The translations under genes were made by a program, and so were the position numbers. Positions 35,901 to 40,930 of a stretch of 64,000 nucleotides of DNA are shown here, piece by piece. A model generated the notes under the pieces. It saw only the letters and a list, made by a program, of their open reading frames with translations, was not told the DNA's origin and searched no databases. This stretch comes from Achromobacter mucicolens. Its GTDB lineage: Bacteria > Pseudomonadota > Gammaproteobacteria > Burkholderiales > Burkholderiaceae_B. Positions within the stretch are counted from its first letter, which is position 1, and each line of letters starts with the position of its first letter. The DNA lies in contig NZ_CADIJP010000005.1 of the NCBI RefSeq assembly GCF_902859725.1, positions 124,001 through 188,000 on the forward strand. Reading direction: 5' to 3'.

Positions 35901-36840
35901 CCATCTGCGTGACAGCCTGCGCAGCGAAGGCCGCGCCGATGCCGGGGCGTGCGGCGAACAAGGCCGCAGCGCGGGTGGCTACGCCGAGCGCTTCTCGTGC
36001 CGGCGCAACGTGTGGACCGAGGTACTGGGCAACTGGCAGAGCCAGGACGGCGACGGCAACGCGCCCAGTTATCGGCAGCGCACCGGCGGCGTGCTGGCCG
36101 GCGGCGACATCCGGGTGGGCGACGGCTGGCGGGTTGGCGTGGCGCTGGGCTACCAGGACAGCACGATCTGGCAGGACAGCCGCAACGCCAAAGCCGATGT
36201 CGACAGCTACAGCGTCACGGTGTTCGGCGGCAAGTCTTTCGTGCAGCCCAGCGGCAATGCGTGGAACGTCATGGCCGGCGCGGCGTACAGCTGGCAGGAC
36301 ATCGAGACCCGGCGCAATCTTGCCATCGGCGGCGCGAGCCAGGAGCTGAAGGCAGACTATCGCGGCAACACCACGCAGATCTTCGGCGAACTGGGCTACG
36401 CCATGCCGGTTGCGCCAAACGCGACGGTCGAACCCTTTGTGGGCGCGGCGTGGATCAAGCAGCGCATGGGAGGCTTCTCGGAAGACGGCGGCTCCGCGGC
36501 CCTGTCGGCGGACAGCCAGAGCAACGACATCACGACCACTACCGTCGGCTTGCGCGGCAACCTGGACACGCAGATCGCGGGCGCACCCGCCCGCCTGCGC
36601 GCCACGCTCGGCTGGCGCCACGCGATGGGAGACGTGGACCCCGACCGCACGATGGCCTTCGGTTCGGGCCCGGCCTTCACGGTCGCGGGCACGCCCATCG
36701 CCCGCAACGCCGCCGTGGCGGAAGTGGGTGCGGAAGTGGCCGTATCGAAGAACGCCGCGATTGGCCTGAGCTACCAAGGCCAGTTCGGCAGCGGCAGCCG
36801 CGAGAACGCGGGCTTCCTGAACGTGCGCTGGAACTTCTGA
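23944..36840 (+). CDS. Giant type Va autotransporter adhesin with ~34 PATR repeats
   Basis: 4,298 residues. The ATG follows CCTGGAGCTGAC. A long N-terminal segment ends in a signal sequence (VWRVLAMLLLPVPAALA, cleavage about residue 35). Residues 36-400 are a Gly/Asn/Thr-rich beta-helix. Residues ~403-3790 carry about 34 PATR units (GTLTLAGANTYAGGT type). They are divided into blocks of about 9, 12, 9 and 4 by three related modules starting at F1254, F2482 and F3414 (FWNG/FWQG, then GTW...W and DGYTL). Residues 4022-4298 form the beta-barrel, from NVWTEVLGNWQSQDGDG to the terminal VRWNF with C-terminal Phe. Cysteines are few: C36/C45 and C4003/C4019. It should be secreted through the outer membrane and displayed at the surface as a very long fibre. 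An adhesin or aggregation role is inferred from the family. Confidence 0.95.
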   Translation: MTSGHRHGYTHVPLHLNYVWRVLAMLLLPVPAALACTTTGTSIICNDAYTLLNPNTVNSSANDVSVLVTPAGQSTGPTLGLPGSAAVKLTGRNTTLTNQGLIDPTLSLLALGTSGAIMGNATNAGTVRVNNSGTLYGAGLSVLGLQVLSTLDGTALALRSNATGTINIDNSGTIGLKPGLLSVSLLNASPVIAAYGGAPVTVNNAAGGVINGRVGLGRSVTGNSFVNAGTINGSVSMGQNSTNTFTAVTGSAISAGGADVGVDLSVAGLDASIALGFARGGTVDGGANGNNTLVLQNPEVSGTGGTGTASSAVYRNFNNLRVNGGTWTINGPLVSSQTTLNGGLVNFDSSNAFGAGTLTGNGGAITAATAGLSLANAVQINAGGLSVQGANNVTLAGAISGAGTLDKAGTGVLTLNGVNTHLGGVRLGGGSLALGGNSALGLGDLVVYGASSLQPGSATNLNNNIVLNADLALANVSALTLSGALSGASALVKNGAGILTLNGTNSHGSTRINAGGLVVGNNAALGAGPLTVSGASTLASSASVALQNAIVLNSALTLNGTETLTLNGPISAAGSLVKTGSGVLNLNGANTYTGGTTLAGGTVNVGAAGALGTGAVTVSGATTLAGSGVALGNNFALGNALTVGGAGNLTLNGTVSGAGGTLVKTGTGVLTLNATNSFGGGTLAAGTVVAGANNALGTGVINVTGATTVDSASPVSLGNQFVLGDRLTIGGSQALTLGGALSGGGTLVKNGNADLTLSAANVHTGGVLLNAGQLTLTNAQGLGTGLLDVQGPATLAASNLTVSNDVRLGNTLGIATDGQAVSLTGNISGAGAIALNDAGTLTLAGTNTHGGGVLLNAGTVIAASDTALGSGTLAVGGNAALQSSEARSFVNNVALTGNLTVNGASDIGLAGAITGPGRLVMDGSGTLTLTGANTHAGTTITSGTVQAGAGSLGASVLNDSKLLIAQGVDGAYGGAISGSGSVDVAAGGQTLVLSGANTFTGGLNLLSGTVETRGGQALADSLAVNLNGGTVLRLADSETFGSLAGTGRLDLGAGATVHLGQDNGDSIFDGALSGAGNVVKSGTGTLTLAGTSTQSGAFDVAAGALNVNGSLASSQVNVGAGATLAGSGVLGGLTTVASGGALSATSGQTLTLGGLTLNQGSQFNVALGAPPATPQTLVQVNGNLTLDGDLNVTDKGGFGEGVYRLITYTGQLTDNGLALGSLPPGTVPSNLQIQTAVNQQVNLVVQTSDSSVQFWNGPKQLADGTLAGGAGTWQAGSTNWTNQAGLLSQTWAGNYAIFGGTSGGVVTVAGEQAVTGMQFFTDGYTLRDGAIRLAAGPNTFRVDPSLTGTVNSVIRGAGTLNKRDQGTLVLGGTNEYTGGTQISEGVLQVSADSNLGAAGTALNFAGGTLRVTGTGYSGTTRAIDTGAGAGFDIADAGNVFTLGQALSGAGRITKSGAGTLALGGDNSGIGGVTLAAGTIAAGSDTALGSGVLNVTGSSALNATAAVTLANDVAIAPGATLTNPGTNDLTLTGLVSGADGALAKAGPGTLTLTGNNTYGGGTTMTGGAIRVGSGSALGTGALSVAGTSGLLTDGTVALNNAIALGAALTTGGAGDLTLNNTITGAGSLIKAGAGTLTLNGVNSHAATRLDSGRLVLGNDAALGTGPLAVTADAALDSTAGLTLGNAINVGAGADLTLAQSQDATLLGTVGGDGGLIAAGAGTTLTLAGANAYAGGTQLNGGNVRVGQDGSLGTGALLVNADATLSGVTGGPALNLINDTTLAAALTVTGDRDINLNGLIDGAGSLTKSGASTLTLASANTYAGGTTLTAGALRLGDNAALGTGDLTVSGAATLGSSQAVALANNVVLGQALNLDTTNGLRFDGEISGAGGLAAAGAGALTLAGANTYAGGTRIDGGALQVGSDTSLGSGALTVGGAATLQALTTPVTLANAVALDGGPLDVSGAQDITLTGTVSGTGGLSKLGANTLTLTGGNTYEGGTALAQGLIVAGSDQALGTGALTVSGDAALDAATATTLRNQISLTGGDLTVNGSQDLTLTGAITGGNALIKNGGATLTLSGDNDYAGTTTLSAGTLVAGSSTALGTGALDVTGTATLSAADGVTLANAIALGDTLTVDGAGNWALGGDITGNGALVKTGTGTLTLAGSNGYAGGTQLQAGAITGDTDSLSGPVAASAGTTLTFDQAAAGTYAGALSGAGSLEKAGVGTLTLAGSNALTGGVGIAQGTLVTQGNNLLESASSVRIDNGATLQLGGSEFIAALSGAGRLQVDGSLGLGGPADSVFGGDLAGAGIIAKTGPGALALNGASSHSGVFNINDGTVNLGGTLASNTVNVNGPAAILAGTGTADGNVNVNNGGSIAVTSASPGALTLGSLTLDSASSIDAQLGAPNAGGLINVHGNVDLNGTLNIDGTPDFGVGVYRVIAYSGAATSLNLALGTLPPGVITLQTNVAGQVNVLNESQAGDIQFWQGGTGTWDSATQSWADVNGTPGTWNSRYGVFEGTAGTVTLAGTQGFQGLQFATDGYTLTGGALNALPDASGVATLRVEPSATATLDTTLQGTATIAKRDGGTLVFTQANTYVGDTRLEGGVLEISADNQLGNAANRVVFDGGTLRYANAAPGTTARELTLEGAGAIDVTQGAYTASGTISGADPTATLTKTGAGTLVLAGANTYTGGTLLQEGEIKVGSNTALGTGLFTTADGTTLSNDVAVALANDMNLLGGVTVANGADMALSGDVSGAGGIIKTGPGTLTLAGANAYEGGTQLNGGQITVGSPSALGTGTLTAADGTALDASAAVTLANDVQLNGALTLPGSAALTLDGDIAGPGSLVKNGTDTLALNGANSFQGGVALNGGTLAWGSDTALGVGRLTTADGTTLSASVPVNAANAITLAGSTTLTGADIGLSGDIDGAGGLVKNGAGLLTLSGNNSYQGGTQLNAGTLAIGSGTALGTGVLTAAAGTTLLGQGVSLTNDVQLQGPVTVGGAADLALNGVVSGTGPLTKDGTSTLTLGNANTYDGGTVLAGGTIIAGNNAALGTGGLTVAGPGTLQAGAPGIALGNDIGLGAPLTVSGPNDLTLAGNLTGTGSLVKTDGSTLTLTGQNQYTGGTTLAGGTLVGDTSSLTGNITTSTGTSVVFNQPPGSGTYAGAITGGGGLVKDGAGTVTLTGPNAYTGGTVINAGTLAGNATSLQGNITVVDGSAIVFNQNGTDGTYAGNINTTGNNTGTLTKDGDASLTLTGNNNVGGGTTVNNGTLLVDGTLTGGAVTINPGGNLGGSGSVAADVELEDNARLVAGTPGNPISFARSLALSNGTQLDFTLGTPNSATTAVTVAQNLRLDGVLNITDGGNLGTGVYRLFAYGGTLTDNGVQFGALPASLSTADLTLQNQPNQINLVLQTQPGEIQFWNGAKTTPDGIIAGGAGTWNATATNWTDTAGTSADPWNGKYAAFSGAAGTVTIDGTQNVTGLQFLTDGYTLEAGTAGAIAIAQAQTPVRVENGATATIAAPITGAGGIEKLNGGTLVLGGVNTYTGNTAIRSGVLQVSADNQLGNGGAVSIDGGTLRIADAAFDTTARNVSLDGAGGGIDVIDAGQTFTLNQPINGTGALAKLGDGTLVLNGANGYTGGTVIAGGTLEGNGASIAGAVSTAAGTTLRVNQAADGVLAGPVSGEGQLVKEGAGTLTLTGVSTYSGGTQVNAGTLIGDASSLQGVIANNAALVFNQGTYGVFNGTLLGAGSLVKQGGGTLVIDGDHSYTGDATIAAGTVLLGSAQTPASLPASVQVNPGATLAGNGTIAGLSNAGTVLSSPAAGGGLKVSDDFSNAAGATLAVNVGPAGATNLHVAGTATLNGALQVTNNTPITQESAYTVLTADQGVQGTFASASLPQLAFLDGAVVYDPNNVTVTFERNDTGFESVTDTPNQSAVAQALEQINPGSPLYSAILGLSEGEAPEAFKQLSGDSHASLSSAIVRSSESVRTLPLNHLRDSLRSEGRADAGACGEQGRSAGGYAERFSCRRNVWTEVLGNWQSQDGDGNAPSYRQRTGGVLAGGDIRVGDGWRVGVALGYQDSTIWQDSRNAKADVDSYSVTVFGGKSFVQPSGNAWNVMAGAAYSWQDIETRRNLAIGGASQELKADYRGNTTQIFGELGYAMPVAPNATVEPFVGAAWIKQRMGGFSEDGGSAALSADSQSNDITTTTVGLRGNLDTQIAGAPARLRATLGWRHAMGDVDPDRTMAFGSGPAFTVAGTPIARNAAVAEVGAEVAVSKNAAIGLSYQGQFGSGSRENAGFLNVRWNF
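25150..35310 (+). repeat. Array of diverged PATR (autotransporter-associated beta-strand) repeats
   Basis: About 34 units counted by eye, each built as G-S-L-x-K-x-G-x-G-T-L-T-L-x-G-x-N-T-Y-x-G-G-T followed by x-L-x-x-G-x-L-x-x-G and A-L-G-T-G-x-L-x-V, with variable spacers of 40-60 residues. Copies are diverged at the DNA level, so this is an old array. The final unit of each block is altered (for example LASSQVNV, LASNTVNV) and leads into a block cap. Confidence 0.85.
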
Positions 36841-36847
36841 CGCACGC

Positions 36848-36878
36848 GGCGCCATCCGGCTGGTATCCGGATGGCGCC
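36848..36878 (+). terminator. Strong hairpin after autotransporter gene
   Basis: Perfect 12-base stem GGCGCCATCCGG / CCGGATGGCGCC with a 7-base loop, starting 8 bases after the stop codon. There is no T-tract, so termination may be partial or the hairpin may protect the mRNA end. Confidence 0.65.
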
Positions 36879-36936
36879 TGTCCGCCCCGCTTGCGGCCGA
36901 GGGCGCAATGCCTTCGGGCGAGCCGTTCGGGCCGCA

Positions 36937-36966
36937 TTGACACCCTTGATTTAGGCGCTTTACGCT
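36937..36966 (+). promoter_or_regulatory. Candidate sigma-70 promoter of small secreted protein gene
   Basis: TTGACA, an 18-base spacer, then TACGCT; the -35 is perfect and the -10 weak. It lies about 65 bases upstream of the start codon at 37033. Confidence 0.4.
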
Positions 36967-37032
36967 AGCCCGCACTCGTGGTCCAACCGGGCGTGGTTCT
37001 GCCCTGGCGCACCAAGGTGCGGGAGGCTCGTC

Positions 37033-37635
37033 ATGACGCTATGCAGACCAGGCGCATTCGCGTGCGCGTTGCTGACGCTGGCTTTCCTCACCCCGGCCGG
37101 GGCGTGGGCGGCATGCAGCGACAAGACCTTGCGCGGGATGTCCGACGCGGGACGCAGCGTGGCCACGATAGCCAAACGCTGCGGCATGAGCGCGGCAGCC
37201 GTGAAGGAAAAGCTGGGTGACGGGGATTCAAAAGCCAACCGCGCGCCTGCCGATCCAGCTGCGTCCCGGGCGGTGCCCACCGCCGAAGCGGGCGTCGCGG
37301 CGACGGGAGTCGCGGCGACGGGAGTCGCGGCAACTGCTTCAGAAAAGCCCGCCGAAAAACCCGCAGCAAAATCCGCGGCACCTGCCGCGACGAGATCCGC
37401 AGCAACGTCGGCCACGTCGCCTGCGGCCAGCGCCGCCAAGCCGTCGGGCAAGGCGCCGACCGAGCCGCAGAAGCATCCGCCGGGCACCATCCTGGAACTG
37501 TGCGGCTGCTACGGCAGCATGGAATACGGTTTCACCGAACCGAACGCGCAATGCGTGAGCGGCAAGGCCGTGGCGACGCGGTGTCCGGGCTACTGCCCGG
37601 TGAACCGGTCGCCATGGCGACGGATCTGCAGTTGA
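37033..37635 (+). CDS. Small exported Ala/Pro/Lys-rich protein with Cys-rich C terminus
   Basis: 200 residues, no family recognised. A Sec signal peptide (LTLAFLTPAGAWA, cleavage about residue 27) precedes a short folded-looking region (CSDKTLRGMSDAGRSVATIA, KRCGMSAAAVKEKLG). A low-complexity Ala/Pro/Lys linker follows, including three GVAAT units coded by a 15-base triplicate. The C-terminal 50 residues have six cysteines in LELCGCYGSMEYGF, AQCVSGKAVATRCPGYCPVN and a final RRICS, suggesting a disulfide-bonded periplasmic or surface domain. It is transcribed on its own after the autotransporter hairpin; a functional link to the autotransporter is not shown by the sequence. Confidence 0.75.
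   Translation: MTLCRPGAFACALLTLAFLTPAGAWAACSDKTLRGMSDAGRSVATIAKRCGMSAAAVKEKLGDGDSKANRAPADPAASRAVPTAEAGVAATGVAATGVAATASEKPAEKPAAKSAAPAATRSAATSATSPAASAAKPSGKAPTEPQKHPPGTILELCGCYGSMEYGFTEPNAQCVSGKAVATRCPGYCPVNRSPWRRICS
37291..37335 (+). repeat. Three tandem 15-base repeats coding GVAAT
   Basis: Units begin at 37291, 37306 and 37321 (GGNGTCGCGGCNACN pattern). They are nearly identical in DNA, so recent slippage is likely and copy number may vary between strains. Confidence 0.8.
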
Positions 37636-37661
37636 GGCGGTGGCGAGCCCCGCCCTGCCCG

Positions 37662-39239
37662 TCAGTCGGCCGCGCTGACTTCGGGCTGGTGCGGACGCGC
37701 ATGCACCTGGTCGATTCGCAGGCCGTCCCGACGCGTCACTTCGAACCCCCAATCACGCAGCATCACGGTGTCGCCCGTCTCGGGGATCCGGCCGCCCGCG
37801 CGCAGCAGGCATCCGGCCAGCGTCGCATCGGGATAGTCGTCGGCAAGCGCCGGCGCATCCAGGAGGCGTGCGGCTTCATCGACGGACAAGCGGCCGCCCA
37901 GCAGCCATGAGCCATCGGAAAGCCGCAGGGCGTCCGGGTGGTCTTCCTGGTGTTCAGGCAAGTCGCCCGCCACTGCTTCAAGCACGTCCAGCGGCGTGAC
38001 CAGGCCTTCGCACACGCCGTGTTCATCGACGACGATCAGCATGTGGTCGCGCGAGGCGCGCAGCTCATCCAGCACCTTCAGCACCGGCGTGGTTTCCATC
38101 ACGTAGCGCGGTTCGCGCGCCAGTTCCACCAAGTCGATCGGGCCGGGGTTCTGCAGCAGCGGCAGGACCTCCTTGAAGTGAATCACGCCCAGCACGTTGG
38201 CCGGATCCCCCGCGCACAGCGGCAGGCGCGAGTGACCGGTGGCGAACTTGCGAATGATCACGTCGGGCGTGTCGGACACATCCAGCCACGTCATGTCGCC
38301 GCGCGGAACCATGATGGAGCGGATGTCGCGCGTGCCGATGGACAGCACGCGCTCGATCATCGAGCTTTCCTCGGGCGCGAAGGCCGGCTCATCCCCGGCG
38401 CCGTCCACCAGCGCGACGACTTCATCGGCTTGCGACACCGGCTGGCCGGCGCGGCCGCCGCGCAGGAGGCGCAGCACGGCCTGCGCCGTGCGCTGCCGGC
38501 GGCCCAGCGCATGCGTGCCTCGGGCGCGGTTGCGGCGGGCCAGCTGGTTGCACAACTCGATCAGGATCGAGAAGCCGATGGCCGCATACAGGTAACCCTT
38601 GGGAACGTGGAAGCCCAGGCCTTCGGCGACCAGGCTGAAACCGATCATCAGCAACAAGCCCAGACACAGGATCACGACCGTCGGGTGACGGCCCACGAAC
38701 GCCATCAACGGGCGGCTGGCGATCATCATGACGGCCATTGCGACCACCACGGCGATCATCATGATGCTCAGTTCCTGCACCATGCCCACGGCGGTGATGA
38801 CGGAGTCCAGCGAGAACACGGCGTCCAGCACCACGATCTGCAGGATGACCTGCCAGAAGACGGCGTGCTGCGGCCTTTGCCCCTGGTCGTGACTGGCGCT
38901 GCCTTCCACGCGTTCGTGCAGTTCCATCGTCCCTTTGAACAGCAGGAACAGGCCGCCCAGGATCAATATCAGGTCGCGTCCGGAGATTTCGGCGCCCAGC
39001 ACGGTGAAAAGCGGCGCGGTCAGCGTGACCACCCAGGCAATACTGGCCAGCAGGCCCAAACGCATCACCAGTGCAAGCGTCAGGCCAATGAGCCGCGCGC
39101 GGTTGCGCTGTTCGGGCGGCAGCTTGTCGGCCAGGATGGCAATGAACACCAGGTTGTCGATGCCCAGCACAATTTCAAGAATGACCAGCGTCGCCAGGCC
39201 AAGCCAGGCGGTGGGGTCGGACATCCAGTCGAAAATCAT
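37662..39239 (-). CDS. TerC-family membrane protein fused to CBS pair and CorC/HlyC domain
   Basis: 525 residues, the architecture of E. coli YoaE/YegH. Residues ~1-235 are a seven-helix TerC domain: [40 protein letters not shown] and [20 protein letters not shown], with the conserved Asp of GIDN and SLDSV. A CBS pair follows (about 300-420; [40 protein letters not shown]). A CorC_HlyC domain ends it ([17 protein letters not shown]). The family is linked to metal-ion (Mn, tellurite) handling. I looked for a yybP-ykoY manganese riboswitch in the 395 bases upstream and did not recognise one. Convergent with the small exported protein gene. Confidence 0.9.
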   Translation of the reverse strand: MIFDWMSDPTAWLGLATLVILEIVLGIDNLVFIAILADKLPPEQRNRARLIGLTLALVMRLGLLASIAWVVTLTAPLFTVLGAEISGRDLILILGGLFLLFKGTMELHERVEGSASHDQGQRPQHAVFWQVILQIVVLDAVFSLDSVITAVGMVQELSIMMIAVVVAMAVMMIASRPLMAFVGRHPTVVILCLGLLLMIGFSLVAEGLGFHVPKGYLYAAIGFSILIELCNQLARRNRARGTHALGRRQRTAQAVLRLLRGGRAGQPVSQADEVVALVDGAGDEPAFAPEESSMIERVLSIGTRDIRSIMVPRGDMTWLDVSDTPDVIIRKFATGHSRLPLCAGDPANVLGVIHFKEVLPLLQNPGPIDLVELAREPRYVMETTPVLKVLDELRASRDHMLIVVDEHGVCEGLVTPLDVLEAVAGDLPEHQEDHPDALRLSDGSWLLGGRLSVDEAARLLDAPALADDYPDATLAGCLLRAGGRIPETGDTVMLRDWGFEVTRRDGLRIDQVHARPHQPEVSAAD

Positions 39240-39634
39240 CAGGTTTCCACGGAAAGCGTAAGCGAGCGCGCGTTCGGGGCGCGTCGGCGGGAAGGGAGTG
39301 CGTCAGGAGCGCGCAGCAATCGTTGCAGAGGCGCGCGAATGGACGTGACCCGGCGAGGCGGCGCGCGGCCGCCCAGACGCGGCGTGGCCGCAGTGGCGAT
39401 CATGGAGGCGGCGCGCAGGCAGACAAGCCTTGCCGCGGCAGTGTGGGGAGAAGATGTCGGGCGCCGGCAGAAGTGCGGCGCCCTGCTAGGAGGAGGGTCT
39501 TCGTTCATAGATGGCGGATGGCTCCAGGCTGCCTGGGCAGCGACGCATCGGAATATCCGCCGGGCTCTCTTTCTTACAGGATCCTGAATCTTACCTGAAA
39601 CGGCGCATTGCGCGACTTGGGGCCGCTACTACCC
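39240..39634. other. Gene-free interval between terC-like and Gly/Pro-rich protein genes
   Basis: 395 bases, GC-rich, serving as the terC leader on the minus strand. It contains a perfect 10-base palindrome CAGGATCCTG at 39577-39586 next to a second copy of a CTTACCTGAA-like string. An 89-codon minus-strand frame here is Arg/Pro-rich with no family likeness. Nothing else is recognisable. Confidence 0.45.
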
Positions 39635-40057
39635 TCATTGACTGCGCAGGTCAGCGGTTCCGCCAGAGCCCGACGAGGCGCCGGAACCCGGCATGCCGCC
39701 GTGCCCTGTCGAGCCGGTGTTGCTGCCCGGCGTGCCCTTGGCGCCTCGCGTGTCCGCGCCGGCGTCGTCTTGCCGCGGACTCGATCCCCCCCGCGCGGGC
39801 TCGCCCCGGCCGGGATCGCGCTGCTTCTCTTTTGCGCCCTTATCGTTTGCGCCCTTGACTTGCGCACCCTGCGTTTGCGCGGGCGGCTGTTGCGCGCCGG
39901 ACGGTTGGTCCCGCTTGGACTGGCCCGCGGCGCCCATGCCGGGGGTCGTCATCTGCGCCTGCGCGACCAACGTTTTTTCAACGCGCTGCGCCGACGCGCC
40001 GGTGGCAAGCAAGCCGCTCATGGCGGTAGCGCACAGATACAGAATCGGATGTTTCAT
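39635..40057 (-). CDS. Small exported Gly/Gln/Pro-rich disordered protein
   Basis: 140 residues. The ATG at 40057 follows CAAGGAGCAACC, a strong ribosome-binding site that settles the start. A Sec signal peptide (ILYLCATAMSGLLATGASAQ) is cleaved near residue 22. The rest is low-complexity, rich in Gly, Ser, Gln, Lys and Asp (SGAQQPPAQTQGAQVKGAND), with repeated KGA steps and no cysteine, and is probably intrinsically disordered in the periplasm. No family is recognised. It is divergent from the dehydrogenase operon across 114 bases, and could share control with it. Confidence 0.75.
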   Translation of the reverse strand: MKHPILYLCATAMSGLLATGASAQRVEKTLVAQAQMTTPGMGAAGQSKRDQPSGAQQPPAQTQGAQVKGANDKGAKEKQRDPGRGEPARGGSSPRQDDAGADTRGAKGTPGSNTGSTGHGGMPGSGASSGSGGTADLRSQ

Positions 40058-40171
40058 GGTTGCTCCTTGGTCGACAGCGGTGACACACTGAGCCCCAGGC
40101 CAACAAGCTGACGCGGGATCTCTGTTTATCCAGGGGCAAGTGGCGTGCCTGCCCCGCCAAGGGAGCGATAC

Positions 40172-40930
40172 ATGCGTGATCAACCTGTACCCGGCCGGCG
40201 GGGGCTGCTCAAGGCCCTTGCCGTCGGCGTCCCCGGCGCCGCCTGGGCGCCCCGCGCAATCAGCGCACCGGACCATCCCCCTTCTGCCCCCCAACCGGAC
40301 GCTGCCGCGACTGGCGCGGCGCCCAACCGGACGCTCAAATTTTTCAATGCGCAGGAAGCCTTGACGATGGACGCCATCGCTGCCCGGCTGATTCCGGCCG
40401 ACGACCTGGGTCCGGGCGCCAAGGAAGCCGGGGTGACATTGTTTCTTGACGGCCAGCTTGCTGGGGCCTGGGGCGCGGGGAGCCAGTTCTACCGGCAGGG
40501 CCCCTTCGAACCGGGCACGCCGGAACAGGGCTACCAGCTTTCGTTCACACCGGCCGAGATGTTCCGGCGCGGCCTGGCCGCACTGGACGCGGCGGCCCGC
40601 AAGCAGGATGGCAAACCTTTCGCCGAGCTGGATGAGGCGCGCCAGGACGCCTGGCTGCGCGACATGCAGGAAGGCAAGCCCGACTTCTCGCCCCTGCCTT
40701 CTGGCGTGTTCTTCCAGGCGCTGCTCGAAGGCACGATCGAAGGGTTCTTTTCGGACCCGCTCTATGGCGGCAATGCGGACATGGTGGGGTGGAAGCTCGT
40801 GGGGTTTCCCGGCGCGTTTGCCTCGTTTTCCAACGACATCGAGCGCCACGGCGTGATCTGGGCCGGCCAGCCGGTCTCCATTGCCAACGCCACGAGCCAC
40901 AAGATGACGCCCGGAGGCAAGCATGGCTAA
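40172..40930 (+). CDS. Gluconate 2-dehydrogenase-like small (gamma) subunit, Tat-exported
   Basis: 252 residues. The ATG follows AAGGGAGCGATAC. A twin-arginine signal is visible (PGRRGLLKALAVGVPGAAWA). The mature part carries the subunit-3 signature: LKFFNAQEALTMDAIAARLI, PADDLGPGAKEAGVTLFLDG, and near the end FFSDPLYGGNADMVGWKLVG and FPG. In membrane-bound gluconate/fructose/glucose dehydrogenases this subunit has no cofactor of its own and is needed for Tat export and folding of the flavin subunit, which is encoded next with an 8-base overlap. The periplasm is the expected site of action. Confidence 0.9.
   Translation: MRDQPVPGRRGLLKALAVGVPGAAWAPRAISAPDHPPSAPQPDAAATGAAPNRTLKFFNAQEALTMDAIAARLIPADDLGPGAKEAGVTLFLDGQLAGAWGAGSQFYRQGPFEPGTPEQGYQLSFTPAEMFRRGLAALDAAARKQDGKPFAELDEARQDAWLRDMQEGKPDFSPLPSGVFFQALLEGTIEGFFSDPLYGGNADMVGWKLVGFPGAFASFSNDIERHGVIWAGQPVSIANATSHKMTPGGKHG

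Noticed and set aside
39239-39508. 89-codon minus-strand frame in front of the TerC-like gene
   Set aside because: Arg/Pro-rich and without similarity; probably chance in GC-rich leader DNA.
37938-39587. 549-codon plus-strand frame opposite the TerC-like gene
   Set aside because: Antisense artefact, His/Gln-rich, without any domain.
39240-39600. yybP-ykoY (manganese) riboswitch expected before a TerC gene
   Set aside because: The conserved loop strings of that riboswitch were not found on the minus strand. A covariance-model search would settle it.
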